From contig NZ_CABVIX010000006.1 in assembly GCF_902498185.1 (NCBI RefSeq), forward strand, positions 247,311 to 311,310: a stretch of DNA of 64,000 nt. The letters are read 5' to 3'. Below the pieces are notes generated by a model. That model searched no databases. It was given only the letters and a program-made list of their open reading frames with translations, and was not told where the DNA came from. Positions 51,229-60,454 of this stretch are shown here, piece after piece; position 1 is the first letter of the stretch; each line of letters starts with the position of its first letter. This DNA is from Pseudomonas fluorescens. GTDB lineage: Bacteria > Pseudomonadota > Gammaproteobacteria > Pseudomonadales > Pseudomonadaceae. The position numbers were made by a program, and so were the translations under genes.

Positions 51229-54182
51229 TGAGCATCCTGAACATGCAGATCCCCGGCTTCGACATCGACAGCGAGCTTGGCCAAGGCGCCATGGCCAGCG
51301 TCTACCTGGCCACCCAGCGCTCGCTGCAACGCAAGGTGGCTTTGAAGATCATGGCCGCGAGCCTGGCTGCCGACGCCACCTTCTGCGAGCGCTTCCTGCG
51401 CGAAGGCCGCACCCTGGCGCGGCTGTCGCACCCGCATATCGCCACCATCCACGACATCGGCAATGTCGGCGAGTTGTACTACATGGCCATGGAGTACCTG
51501 CCAAGCGGCACGCTCAAGGAGCGCATCGCCGCTGGCCTGACGCCTGCACAGGCACTGCTGTATATACGGCAGATCGCCCAGGCGCTGGGTTATGCCCATG
51601 CCCAGGGGCTGGTGCACCGTGACGTGAAACCGGCCAACATCCTGTTCCGCATCGATGGCACTGTGGTGCTGTCGGACTTCGGTATCGCCAAGTCGCTGGA
51701 TGACCGCACCCAGTTCACCCAGGCCGGTTTCGCGGTCGGCACGCCGAGCTACATGAGCCCCGAGCAGGCGCGCGGCATGGACATCGATGGCCGTGCCGAC
51801 CTGTATGCGCTGGGTGTGGTGCTCTACGAACTCCTGGTCGGGGAGTTGCCGTTCCGTGGCACCGATGCGCTGTCCACGGCGCTGGCGCACCTCACCGAGC
51901 CACTGCCGGAGCTGCCCATCGAGCACGGCGTCTATCAGGACATCCTGCGTGGGTTGCTGGCCAAGGAACCCGATGCGCGCTTCGCCGATGCCGGCGCCTT
52001 GCTCGCCGCGCTCGACCGCCTGGTTGATCCGGCGCCAGCCGCCGAGCCAGACAGCACGGTGATTCGCCCGCTGCCGCTGGCCGTTGCGCAGCCTCAGGCC
52101 GCGCTCGAGCCGGGCAGGCGCGCAGAGCCGGCAGCAGCCCCGCAGCGTGCCTCGAACAAGCCGGGCAAGGCCCTGCTGGCCTTGGCCGTCGCTGCGGCCC
52201 TGGGCCTTGGCGGCACGTGCTTCTGGTTGCTTGCCGGTGATGACTCTCCGGCACCCGAAACGCGGGTGACCCTGGCACCGGCCCAGGCCATACCTGCGGC
52301 GCCAATCGCTGCAGCCACGGAAGATGGCCGCCCACTGCTGATGCCCGGCAAGAAGACCCTGTTCCAGCGCGTGCTGAGCAAGCCCGATGCACAACTGTCG
52401 GCCCAGCCCGGCGATGGCAAGGGCGAACGCCTGCCGGCGTTTTCCGTGCTCTACGTCTACCAGCGCAAGGAGGTTGATGGTCATGCCTGGCTGGAGGTCG
52501 GTGCCTCCAGCGACGGCCAGCGCGATGGCTGGCTGGCCGCCGACCAGACCAGCGACTGGAAGCAGAGCCTGGTGCTCAAATTCACCGAACGCTCCGGCCG
52601 CTCGCCGGTGATGTTCATGCGCCAGGCCGATGACCTGCAGCACCTGCTCGACGACAGCGGCAAGGCGCGCGAAACGCTGCAGCTGGCCCAGCGCAGCCCC
52701 GGTCAGGTTCCTCAGGTAACGGCCCTGGAACCTGCCGCCAGCGCGGTGCCGCAGAACCAGTTCTACCTGATGCCGATCTTCGACTACCGCGAAAGCTTCG
52801 ACGCCGATGGCCAGCCCGTGCAGTTGCTCAACATCGCCTCCATCGACCCCGGCAGCAGCGTGAGCAACACTGAGATCCAGGCCGCAGGCCTGGCGGTGGC
52901 CGGCGACAACAGCTTCCGCACTGGTATCGTGCTGGTGGTGGACACGTCGGTGTCGATGCAACCCTACATCGACCGGGTGCGCCAGGTGGTCAGCGAGCTG
53001 CAGCAGCAGTTGGCGGCACGCGGCGAGCTGGACAGCGTCAGCTTTGGCCTGGTGGGCTTTCGCAACAGCGTCAGGCGCACGCCGGGCCTGGACTACCTGA
53101 GCAAGACACTGGTCAGCCTGGAGGAGGGCCGGGACCCGGCGCGCTTCCTCAAGGTTGCCTCGCAGGTCAAGGCCACCAGCGTCTCCAGCCACTCGTTCAA
53201 CGAAGACGCCTTCGCCGGGGTGATGCAGGCGGTGGAGGGCATGGACTGGTCCGGCTATGGCGGGCGGCTCATCCTGCTGGTCAGTGATGCCGGAGCACTG
53301 CGCAAGAACGATCCCTACAGCAGCACCCTGATGAACGAGGCCGAGGTTCGCCAGGCCGCCTTGAGCAAGCAGATCAAGGTCTATGCCCTGCACCTGCGCA
53401 CGCCGGCCGGGGTGAAGAACCACGGCTCGGCCGAAAGCCAGTACCGCGTGCTCACGGCCGACAGCAACCCGCGAATCGGTGACCTGTACGTGGGCGTGCC
53501 GGGCGGTGACGTCGGCGCATTTGGCGACCGCGTCCGCGAAATCGGCTCGACGTTCGCCGAGCTGGTGCACCAGGTGCGCAACCAGCAACCGCAGACGGTG
53601 CCCCAGCTGAGCGCGGCCTCGAGCCTGGCGGCCAAGTCCCAGGCCATTGGCTATGCGATGCACATGGACTTCCTCGGCCGCCGCAGCGCCAGCCAGGCGC
53701 CGCAGCTGATCAGCGCCTGGGCTGCCGACCGCGACCTGACCAACCCGGCCCTGCCCACCCTGCAGGTGTGCGTGATGCTGACCAAGCTGCAGCTCAACGA
53801 CCTGCAGCAGTCGCTGAAGCTTATCGTCGATGCTGCGCGCAAGACCCGCAGCACGCCGGGCGACTTCTTCAATGAGATCGCCAGCACCAGTGCCTACATG
53901 AGCCGCGATCCGAGCGGCCTGCGCAAGGGCGCCAACCTCGCCCAGGGCGGAGTGCTGGGCGAGTATCTCGAGGGGCTGCCTTACCGTAGCAAGTCTCTGA
54001 GCATGACCCAGGACCTGTGGCTCTCGTTGTCGGTGGCCGAGCAGGAGGACTTCATCGACGAGCTGGACTCGAAGATCCGCCTGTACGAAACCTTCCACAA
54101 CGACATGGCCAACTGGGTGCGCTTCGGCAAGGCCGAGCCGGGTGACGCCTTGTACCGTGTGCCGCTGGCGACGCTGCCGTGA
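51225..54182 (+). CDS. ppkA: Ser/Thr protein kinase PpkA with von Willebrand A domain
   Basis: The 985-residue protein has a Hanks-type kinase (GQGAMASVYLA near residue 19, VALKIMAA, VHRDVKPANILF near 131, LSDFGIAKS near 152, SYMSPEQARG near 178), a proline-rich linker, one transmembrane helix near 315-338, then a periplasmic region with a VWA domain near 565-760 (GIVLVVDTSVSMQPYIDRV has the MIDAS DxSxS). Its sensor side probably reads TagQRST signals; it phosphorylates Fha. ATGATG start overlaps pppA by 4 bp; either Met could start translation. Confidence 0.94.
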   Translation: MMSILNMQIPGFDIDSELGQGAMASVYLATQRSLQRKVALKIMAASLAADATFCERFLREGRTLARLSHPHIATIHDIGNVGELYYMAMEYLPSGTLKERIAAGLTPAQALLYIRQIAQALGYAHAQGLVHRDVKPANILFRIDGTVVLSDFGIAKSLDDRTQFTQAGFAVGTPSYMSPEQARGMDIDGRADLYALGVVLYELLVGELPFRGTDALSTALAHLTEPLPELPIEHGVYQDILRGLLAKEPDARFADAGALLAALDRLVDPAPAAEPDSTVIRPLPLAVAQPQAALEPGRRAEPAAAPQRASNKPGKALLALAVAAALGLGGTCFWLLAGDDSPAPETRVTLAPAQAIPAAPIAAATEDGRPLLMPGKKTLFQRVLSKPDAQLSAQPGDGKGERLPAFSVLYVYQRKEVDGHAWLEVGASSDGQRDGWLAADQTSDWKQSLVLKFTERSGRSPVMFMRQADDLQHLLDDSGKARETLQLAQRSPGQVPQVTALEPAASAVPQNQFYLMPIFDYRESFDADGQPVQLLNIASIDPGSSVSNTEIQAAGLAVAGDNSFRTGIVLVVDTSVSMQPYIDRVRQVVSELQQQLAARGELDSVSFGLVGFRNSVRRTPGLDYLSKTLVSLEEGRDPARFLKVASQVKATSVSSHSFNEDAFAGVMQAVEGMDWSGYGGRLILLVSDAGALRKNDPYSSTLMNEAEVRQAALSKQIKVYALHLRTPAGVKNHGSAESQYRVLTADSNPRIGDLYVGVPGGDVGAFGDRVREIGSTFAELVHQVRNQQPQTVPQLSAASSLAAKSQAIGYAMHMDFLGRRSASQAPQLISAWAADRDLTNPALPTLQVCVMLTKLQLNDLQQSLKLIVDAARKTRSTPGDFFNEIASTSAYMSRDPSGLRKGANLAQGGVLGEYLEGLPYRSKSLSMTQDLWLSLSVAEQEDFIDELDSKIRLYETFHNDMANWVRFGKAEPGDALYRVPLATLP

Positions 54183-54886
54183 GGGTTCGCTTGCACGGGG
54201 TGCGCAAGACGCGCGGGCAAGGCGCCCAGCGCTACAGCCTGCAGATAGACCGGCTGCAACTGGCGGCTGGCGCGCGGGTGGCCCTGGTCGGCCCCAGCGG
54301 TTGCGGCAAGAGCACCTTGCTTGACCTGCTGGCCTTGGTGCTGGCGCCGGATGCCGCCGAGGGCTTTGTCCTGGGCGATGCGGACGTGGCGGGCCTGTGG
54401 CATGACCACCGGCTCGACCAGCTGGCTGCGCTGCGCAGTCGGCAACTGGGCTACGTGTTGCAGGCGGGCGGGTTGCTCGGGTTTCTCGATGTGCGCGGCA
54501 ACATCCGCCTGCCGCGGCAACTGCTTGGGCTGGGCGAAGACGGCAGTGTCGAGCGCCTGGCTGAAGCGCTGGACGTGCATGATCAGTTGGACAAGAAGCC
54601 TGCCGCGCTGTCCATCGGCCAACGCCAGCGGGTCAGTTGCGCCCGTGCCCTGGCCCATTCCCCGTCGCTGCTGCTGGCCGATGAACCCACCGCTGCACTC
54701 GACCCGGTGAATGCCGGGCGCGTCATGCAGTTGCTGCTGCGCGAAGCGCAGGCGCGGCAGGTGACCTGTGTGATCGCCACCCATGATGAAGCGCTGGCGC
54801 GCAACGCCGGTTTGAGCGTGCTGCGAATGACCTGTCGGCGAGACGCCGATGGCGGTGTCACCGCCACGCTGGAGCAGGCCGCCTGA
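54179..54886 (+). CDS. tagT: TagT, ABC ATPase of the T6SS threonine-phosphorylation pathway
   Basis: The 235-residue protein has Walker A VGPSGCGKSTLLDLL near residue 38, the signature LSIGQRQRVSCARAL near 141, Walker B LLLADEPTAAL near 164 and the switch ATHDEAL. It is a LolD-like MacB/ABC exporter ATPase. Together with TagS it forms the inner-membrane part of TagQRST, which senses outside events and controls PpkA. GTG start overlaps ppkA by 4 bp. The LSIGQ signature has Ile in place of the usual Gly. Confidence 0.91.
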   Translation: MRVRLHGVRKTRGQGAQRYSLQIDRLQLAAGARVALVGPSGCGKSTLLDLLALVLAPDAAEGFVLGDADVAGLWHDHRLDQLAALRSRQLGYVLQAGGLLGFLDVRGNIRLPRQLLGLGEDGSVERLAEALDVHDQLDKKPAALSIGQRQRVSCARALAHSPSLLLADEPTAALDPVNAGRVMQLLLREAQARQVTCVIATHDEALARNAGLSVLRMTCRRDADGGVTATLEQAA

Positions 54887-56088
54887 TGCGCCCGTGGCTG
54901 ATCGCCGGCCTGGCCTGGCAGGACTATCGCCACGACGCGCGGCTGTCGGCGTGCAGTGTGCTGGCGCTGATCGCGGTGGTCGCGCCGCTGTTGGTGCTGT
55001 TCGGGCTCAAGTTCGGCCTGGTCAGCAGCCTGACCGAGCGGCTGCAGCGCGATCCAGCCGTACGCGAGATCATCCCGCTGGGGGGCGGACGCTTCCGCGC
55101 CGACTTCATCCACGAGCTGGCGCAGCGGCCTGACGTCGCCTTCGCCATCCCCCGCACCCGGCAGATCGCCGCCACCGCCGATCTTCTGCTGCCTGCTCAA
55201 GGGCGTGGGGCGGTCGTCGAAATGCTGCCCACCTGCCCAGGCGACCCGCTGTTGCAGCAGGTCAAGGCACCCACAGGCCTGCAACAGGTCGTGCTGAGCT
55301 TCACCGCTGCCGAAAAGCTCGGCGCGCGTGCTGGCGATGAGTTGCAAGCCAGCTTCAGCCGCCAGCAGGGCAGCCAGGTGCAGTGGCGCCAGGTGCCGGT
55401 TCAGGTGACTGCCGTGCTACCGCTGGCTGCGTTCGAACGTGACGCCTTGTTTGCTCCGCTGCGGTTGCTCGAAACGGTCGAGGACTACCGGGATGGCCTT
55501 GCGGTGCCAGCCTTTGGCTGGCCGGGAGCGGTTGACGCGAGCAAGGCGCAGCGGGTCTACCCGGCATTTCGCCTCTACGCCAGCGGACTTGCCGATGTCG
55601 AGCCGCTGCGCCAGTACTTCGCCGGGCGGCAATTGCTGGTGTCTACCCAAGCCGCGCAGATCGCCCAGGTGCAGACCCTCAGCCGCAACCTCGACCTGGT
55701 GTTCTGGATCATCACCAGCCTGGCGCTGAGCGGGGCCGTGGCGGCCATCGCCGCAGGCGCGGTGGCGGCGGTGGAGCGCAAGCAGCGGGAGCTTGCAGTG
55801 CTGCGCCTGCTGGGCGTCGGCACTGCCGCGCTGCTGCTGTTCGTCGTCCTGCAGGCGATCTACAGCGGCCTGCTGGCGGCAGTCGCGGCAGGCGCTCTGT
55901 ACCTGCTGGCCGAGCACAGCCTCAATCGACTTTTCATGCAGGTGCCGGGCGAGTACGCCAGCCATCTGCTGCCCATGCACTACCTCGTTGCGTTGTGCGC
56001 CGTGCTGCTGGCCAGCACCGCCGCCGCCGGCCTCGGCGGCTGGCGGGTGGCGCGCATCGATACCAGCCAAGGAATCCGTGATGTCTGA
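54886..56088 (+). CDS. tagS: TagS, ABC permease of TagQRST
   Basis: The 400-residue protein has four membrane helices: one near residues 19-40 and three near 268-290, 315-340 and 362-385, with a large periplasmic domain between, the MacB/LolC layout. RKQRELAVLRLLGVGTAALLLFVVLQ is the coupling helix that meets TagT. Its ATG overlaps the tagT stop by one base (TGATG). It works with TagT; which signal reaches PpkA is not resolved by sequence. Confidence 0.89.
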   Translation: MRPWLIAGLAWQDYRHDARLSACSVLALIAVVAPLLVLFGLKFGLVSSLTERLQRDPAVREIIPLGGGRFRADFIHELAQRPDVAFAIPRTRQIAATADLLLPAQGRGAVVEMLPTCPGDPLLQQVKAPTGLQQVVLSFTAAEKLGARAGDELQASFSRQQGSQVQWRQVPVQVTAVLPLAAFERDALFAPLRLLETVEDYRDGLAVPAFGWPGAVDASKAQRVYPAFRLYASGLADVEPLRQYFAGRQLLVSTQAAQIAQVQTLSRNLDLVFWIITSLALSGAVAAIAAGAVAAVERKQRELAVLRLLGVGTAALLLFVVLQAIYSGLLAAVAAGALYLLAEHSLNRLFMQVPGEYASHLLPMHYLVALCAVLLASTAAAGLGGWRVARIDTSQGIRDV

Positions 56089-57871
56089 CTTTCGCCTAGG
56101 GGCCGCAGCCCTGATTCTGTCAACGCTCAGCCTGGCGGCCTGCTCGCCGGCAGATGGTGACGACAAGCCTGCCGCCGCGAGCGCTACGGCACCCACGACC
56201 GCCAAGGCCGAGACGATCGACAGCAGCAAACTGGACAACCCCAAGCCGCTGCCTGGCGACGTCAGCCTGCCGCTGCCGTGCGGCGGTGAACTCGTGCTGC
56301 GCAGTGTGTACGTCCTGGCCCAGGGCAGCCTGGACGACCGCGAGGTAAACCTCGGCTATCCCTTCAGTGAGGGCGAAGCTGGCTACAAGCAGTCGTTCAT
56401 CTCCGGGTACCGGCGCGATTTCATCAACGGCCAGTTCGGCATCCAGGACCTGTCGCCACAGTGGCAGAAGGCCGTCGGCCCGAGCCTGCCCAAGCTTGAC
56501 CAGAAAGGCCCACTCAAGCCGATGATGTACTTCATTGGCAAATACGAAGTCACTGCCCGCCAGTATGCCCAGGTGATGGCCCAGGCCCAGTCGTTGGCCA
56601 GTGGTGCGGCGGCGCCTGCCTGCCAGGCAGACAGCGCGGTGGCGGGGCGCCTGCCCAAGGTCAAGCTTTCGCGCTTCGAGGCCGAGCGCTTCGCTGCGGT
56701 GTACAGCGCCTGGCTGCTCAAGAACCACCGCGACCTGCTGCCGGTCAGTGGCCGTGGCAGCAATGTCGAGGACGGCGGCGTCGGCTTCGTGCGGCTGCCC
56801 ACCGAAGTCGAGTGGGAGTTTGCCGCCCGCGGCGGTTCGGCGGTGAGCCGCCAGGAGTTGGAAGGGCGGTTGTTCCCGCGCAAGGTCGAGGGCAGTGACA
56901 GCGAAGGGCCGCTCGCCGACTGGGCAGTGTTCAACCAGGTCGCTGGCGGTACCGGGCAGGCCGCACGGCTGCTGCCGATCGGCACCCGGCAGCCGAACCC
57001 GCTGGGGCTTTTCGATGTGATCGGCAATGCCGCCGAGATGGTCCAGGAGTCGTTCCAGCTGGTACACGCCGGCCGCCTGCAGGGCGCCTACGGCGGCTTT
57101 GTCGTCAAGGGCGGCAACTACCTCGAGGGCGAGGGCACGCTGTTCACCGGCATGCGCCGCGAATACCCGCTTTTCGGCGCGGACGGCACCGAGCAGCGCA
57201 ACGAGACCACGGGTTTTCGAGTGGCTATCGGCGCCCTGTCGGCACCCCGTTCGCGCTACCAGGAGCTGTTCGAGCAATGGCAGAAGGAAGGCCGCCTGGC
57301 CAGCCTGACCGACGACATCGACGCCACCGCGGACCCGACCCAACGCTTGGACACCATCATCGCTGCCGCCGTCGACCCACGCCAGCAAGCCGAGCTGGGC
57401 CTGGTCAACGAAGAGCTCAAGCGCAATGTATCGCTGATCGCACGGCAACGCGAGGAGGCCGCCGGCAACCTGATTCAGTCCGCTGCGCTGGTGGCCGAGA
57501 CCATCAACAACTACAACATCCGCCTGACCAACCTGCGCAACACCCAGGCCGAAGCCAAGTCACGTGGCGACCAGACCACCGTGCGCATGTACGCCGCTGC
57601 CATCGCCAACGGCCGTGCCGCCCTGGACGGCGCCGTCGCGATCTACATCGACAACCTGGCCAGCGGCACGCGCTACACCGATGCGGTGATCCAGGCGCAG
57701 TTCCAGCGGGTCAAGGAAGAACTCATTCGCAAGCCGGTCCTGGGCAATAGCCTGGTGTCCCGCGCCACCCTGTTCGTACGCCACGTAGGGGAGTACCGCC
57801 AGCACCGGCGGGCCGACCCGGCGACGATCCTCAAGGAGCTCCTGGCATCGGCCGCTGCGCGGCCTCGATAG
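56081..57871 (+). CDS. tagR: TagR, formylglycine-generating-enzyme-like protein of TagQRST
   Basis: The 596-residue protein has a signal segment ending in LSLAAC near residue 21, then an FGE-sulfatase domain: MMYFIGKYEVTARQYAQVM near residue 147, FVRLPTEVEWEFAARGG near 233, LGLFDVIGNAAEMVQESF near 308 and TTGFRVAIGA near 376. The last about 200 residues are helical. TagR is a periplasmic activator of PpkA in P. aeruginosa. Here the signal is of lipobox type, so it could be a lipoprotein. ATG 56081 overlaps tagS by 8 bp. Confidence 0.9.
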   Translation: MSDFRLGAAALILSTLSLAACSPADGDDKPAAASATAPTTAKAETIDSSKLDNPKPLPGDVSLPLPCGGELVLRSVYVLAQGSLDDREVNLGYPFSEGEAGYKQSFISGYRRDFINGQFGIQDLSPQWQKAVGPSLPKLDQKGPLKPMMYFIGKYEVTARQYAQVMAQAQSLASGAAAPACQADSAVAGRLPKVKLSRFEAERFAAVYSAWLLKNHRDLLPVSGRGSNVEDGGVGFVRLPTEVEWEFAARGGSAVSRQELEGRLFPRKVEGSDSEGPLADWAVFNQVAGGTGQAARLLPIGTRQPNPLGLFDVIGNAAEMVQESFQLVHAGRLQGAYGGFVVKGGNYLEGEGTLFTGMRREYPLFGADGTEQRNETTGFRVAIGALSAPRSRYQELFEQWQKEGRLASLTDDIDATADPTQRLDTIIAAAVDPRQQAELGLVNEELKRNVSLIARQREEAAGNLIQSAALVAETINNYNIRLTNLRNTQAEAKSRGDQTTVRMYAAAIANGRAALDGAVAIYIDNLASGTRYTDAVIQAQFQRVKEELIRKPVLGNSLVSRATLFVRHVGEYRQHRRADPATILKELLASAAARPR

Positions 57872-57944
57872 CAGCTTCTGCATGACGCAACCCCCGAGGT
57901 GGCATGAGGCTCCTCGGTTCGACCCACCCAAGTGAGAAATTGAC

Positions 57945-58850
57945 ATGTTCAGCCGAAAAACCATCATCAACGCTTCCCAGGCCCGCAGTGCGCTGCTGCT
58001 CGCCGCAGGCTTCAGCACCGTGCTGCTGGGCGGCTGCGCCAGCTCACCTGCTTCGAAGGTGGGTGCCACGACCAAGGTCGAGTACTACCCGAGCTGCTAT
58101 GAGCCGGTTCAGCACCTGCGCTCCACGGATGGCGACATGACCAAGTCCGTAGCCAGCGGGGCGATGATCGGTGCGCTCGGCGGTGCCCTGACAGGCGCCC
58201 TGGTCGACAAGGAAAACCGTGGCCGCAACGCTGCCATCGGCGCAGCGGGTGGTGCATTGGTGGGCGGCGCGGCCGGTTACTACACCGAGCGCCAGAAGCA
58301 GATCAGCGACGACAAGCAGCGTATCGCCTCGTACGCCACCGATATCGACAAGAGTGCCGCCGATCTCGACCGCACCACCGCCTATGCCAAAGCTTCGCAG
58401 AGCTGCTACCAGCGCGAGTTCACCAGCCTGATCTCAGGCCGCAAGGCAAGCCGCATCAACGATACCGAAGGGCGCAAGCGCCTGGCCGAAATCGTTTCGG
58501 GCCTGCAGGAATCGAACAAGCTGCTGGCCACCGTCAACGGCCGTGTCGCGGAAAACCTCGATAGCTACACCCAGGCCTACGAGCAGGACCTGAAGCAGGT
58601 TGGCGTGGCACGTACCGAGGTGGCAACAGTGGCAGCACCGGCCAAGTCCACCGGCAAGCAGGCTCAGGCCAGGAAAGTGAACAAGGCCGTGCCTCAGGAG
58701 GCTGTAGCCACCGAGAAGACCCTGCAGAGCGCCGCCACCAAGAAGGCCCAGGCCCAGCAGGTTGCCAATGCCGGCGTGGACCAGGTCAACAAGATGTGCC
58801 GCAGCCCCGACATGGGTGACTGGGCGCCAGTGCCTTGCCCCAACGTGTAA
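57945..58850 (+). CDS. tagQ: TagQ, outer-membrane lipoprotein of TagQRST
   Basis: The 301-residue precursor has a lipobox LGGC at Cys 31, then a glycine-zipper segment (GAMIGALGGALTGALVD and AAIGAAGGALVGGAAGYYTE, about 60-105) and a long helical region with basic Lys/Ala repeats (about 105-290). In P. aeruginosa, TagQ recruits TagR to the outer membrane. The ribosome binding site is weak (GTGAGA). The gap after tagR (73 bp) holds a 6-bp stem CCGAGG / CCTCGG. Confidence 0.88.
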   Translation: MFSRKTIINASQARSALLLAAGFSTVLLGGCASSPASKVGATTKVEYYPSCYEPVQHLRSTDGDMTKSVASGAMIGALGGALTGALVDKENRGRNAAIGAAGGALVGGAAGYYTERQKQISDDKQRIASYATDIDKSAADLDRTTAYAKASQSCYQREFTSLISGRKASRINDTEGRKRLAEIVSGLQESNKLLATVNGRVAENLDSYTQAYEQDLKQVGVARTEVATVAAPAKSTGKQAQARKVNKAVPQEAVATEKTLQSAATKKAQAQQVANAGVDQVNKMCRSPDMGDWAPVPCPNV

Positions 58851-58870
58851 ACCCACGATCCATTGCGCCA

Positions 58871-58919
58871 GCGTCGGCCTTGGCCGGCGCGCACCCCCCG
58901 AGCAGGTATGCGTACCTGC
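58871..58919. terminator. Two tandem hairpins between tagQ and the effector candidate
   Basis: GCGTCGGCC / GGCCGGCGC (58871-58890, one G-U pair, small loop) is followed by GCAGGTA-TGCG-TACCTGC (58902-58919), a perfect 7-bp tetraloop hairpin. Neither has a U-tract. They lie 20-69 bp after the tagQ stop and 45 bp before the next GTG, so they could attenuate transcription into the effector-immunity pair or protect the tag mRNA. Confidence 0.5.
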
Positions 58920-58963
58920 CGGAGGCGGTGCATGGCGGTCTTCATGTGTAAGGAAACCAAACC

Positions 58964-59866
58964 GTGACAGATCTCTTGGCCAATCCGCTGGCCAACCACT
59001 CGCAGTTTCTTGCCCGTCAGCGTATTCAGGGTCAGATCAACCTGCCACAGATGTGTTCCGCCATCGATGCCGACCCGCAAATTGCAGGTGCAGGCCTGGT
59101 CTACATCGATGCCGAGTGCAATATCGTCACCCTGCGCGAATTTCAGCCGATCTGCAGCATCCGCCCCAAGCGTGTCATCCTGCGTGAAGTCAAGAAATAC
59201 ATGACGCCCGACCAGTACACCCAGGAACTGCAGCACAGTCCGCGCGAGTCGCGGCTGGTGAAAGAGGCGGTCAACACAACCCTGTCCTGCGCAGGTGCTT
59301 TCATCGGTTGGGTCGTTGTGTTCAGCGGCACCATCGCCGCGCCTTTTTCTGCTGGCGCAAGCCTGGTGCTCACCTATGTGGGTGGCGCCGCTGCAGCCGC
59401 TAGCAGCATCCAGTGCGGGATCGGTGTGATGCGTACGGTACGGGAAGTGACAAACCCGGCTGCTAACGACGCCCTGGATGCACAAGAGTGGTATCAGGCT
59501 GCCTCATTGGTGCTCGATGGCGTGTCGCTATTGGGGGTTGGGGCTTCTGGCCTGACCACGATCAAGTACCTTCGGGTACACAAGGCAGCGACTGGCCGAA
59601 GCTGGGTGGAACTGGTCAAGTCTCTCAGCCGACAGCAGCGCAAGGCGTTGACCGACGAGCTGCTGTCGCTCAAGCACCCGAGCTTGACTGCAAAGCAGCT
59701 CAAGTTGCAGCAGGCGGCCGGCACGGTAGTCAAGCGGTACACCCCTACTCAGATCAGCCACGCCACGCGGACCCTGATCCGAGATTCTCTGGGCGCTACG
59801 TTCGGGTTAGGCGGCAGCGGGACAGTGCAGAGCATTGCAGTAGGGCTTTACGAGGAGTTCGAGTGA
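58964..59866 (+). CDS. Candidate membrane-active T6SS effector
   Basis: The 300-residue protein is not one I can place in a named family. It has a soluble N-terminal 100 residues, a glycine/alanine-rich hydrophobic block at about 103-156 (two helices with a short turn, FSGTIAAPFSAGASL between), a third hydrophobic helix at about 179-200, and a basic Lys/Leu/Gln-rich C-terminal part. There is no signal peptide. This layout recalls pore-forming T6SS toxins of the Tse4/VasX/Tme kind. GTG 58964 follows AAGGA. Its stop overlaps the next gene (TGATG), a four-helix membrane protein. Function is inferred from context. Confidence 0.6.
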   Translation: MTDLLANPLANHSQFLARQRIQGQINLPQMCSAIDADPQIAGAGLVYIDAECNIVTLREFQPICSIRPKRVILREVKKYMTPDQYTQELQHSPRESRLVKEAVNTTLSCAGAFIGWVVVFSGTIAAPFSAGASLVLTYVGGAAAAASSIQCGIGVMRTVREVTNPAANDALDAQEWYQAASLVLDGVSLLGVGASGLTTIKYLRVHKAATGRSWVELVKSLSRQQRKALTDELLSLKHPSLTAKQLKLQQAAGTVVKRYTPTQISHATRTLIRDSLGATFGLGGSGTVQSIAVGLYEEFE

Positions 59867-60312
59867 TGCCCGACCATGATGATTTCAGAGCCTTCATGGC
59901 CCGTTTCCTCCCGACCTTCATGTTCGGCTTCTTCGCCTCGTTGCTGGCAGTGGCGCTGGGCGTGACCTTGTGGGTCGACAGCCACTGGCGCAGTCATCCC
60001 GACAACCCGCTGTACACCGTCGTGGCCTGTGGGGGGCTGGTGTTGCTGTTGTGCCTCGGCCATTTCGCGCTGATCCGCGGACGGAGCTGGGGCATTGGGG
60101 TCGTGATCGCTGTGCTGGCAGCGACGTTACTGATGGGTTTGAGCCTGCTGGGCAGTGGATCGCCTGTTGTCTTCCTGGGGATCGTGCTGGTGATGCCGTT
60201 GATCGCGCTGCTGGTGCTCAACAGCCAGCGGCACCGGGACATGCGGATGCGATTGGTGGGGTATCGGCAACAACGTAAAAGCGAGAACCACAGCACCCGC
60301 AGCGGAAGGTAA
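59866..60312 (+). CDS. Candidate membrane immunity protein, four helices
   Basis: The 148-residue protein has four hydrophobic helices (about 14-37, 48-69, 75-96 and 101-119), a charged N-terminus (MPDHDDFRAF) and a basic tail (RHRDMRMRLVGYRQQRK), so it should be an inner-membrane protein with both ends in the cytoplasm. It overlaps the upstream gene by one base. Membrane immunity proteins of this size guard against pore-forming T6SS effectors such as Tse4. No family is recognised; the role is inferred from pairing. Confidence 0.6.
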   Translation: MPDHDDFRAFMARFLPTFMFGFFASLLAVALGVTLWVDSHWRSHPDNPLYTVVACGGLVLLLCLGHFALIRGRSWGIGVVIAVLAATLLMGLSLLGSGSPVVFLGIVLVMPLIALLVLNSQRHRDMRMRLVGYRQQRKSENHSTRSGR

Positions 60313-60454
60313 AGTTGCAAGAACTACGCTGCGAGAGGGGCTGCATCATCTCGGGCTTTCGTGAGTGCCCGGTGCCGGTGATGCGCCTGTCCATCGCGTC
60401 TGCGCGGGGGATCAGGACGTCCATGTCTGCTCCGGGGAAAATCCCTGCCGAACC

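Noticed and set aside
51141..54098. A 985-codon open frame opposite ppkA
   Set aside because: Same cause: it mirrors the third-position bias of ppkA, which has all kinase and VWA motifs.
60313..60454. Small ORF frames between the immunity-like gene and the kinase
   Set aside because: No ribosome binding site, no motif, and the longest runs into the kinase 3' end. The 142-bp gap shows nothing else.
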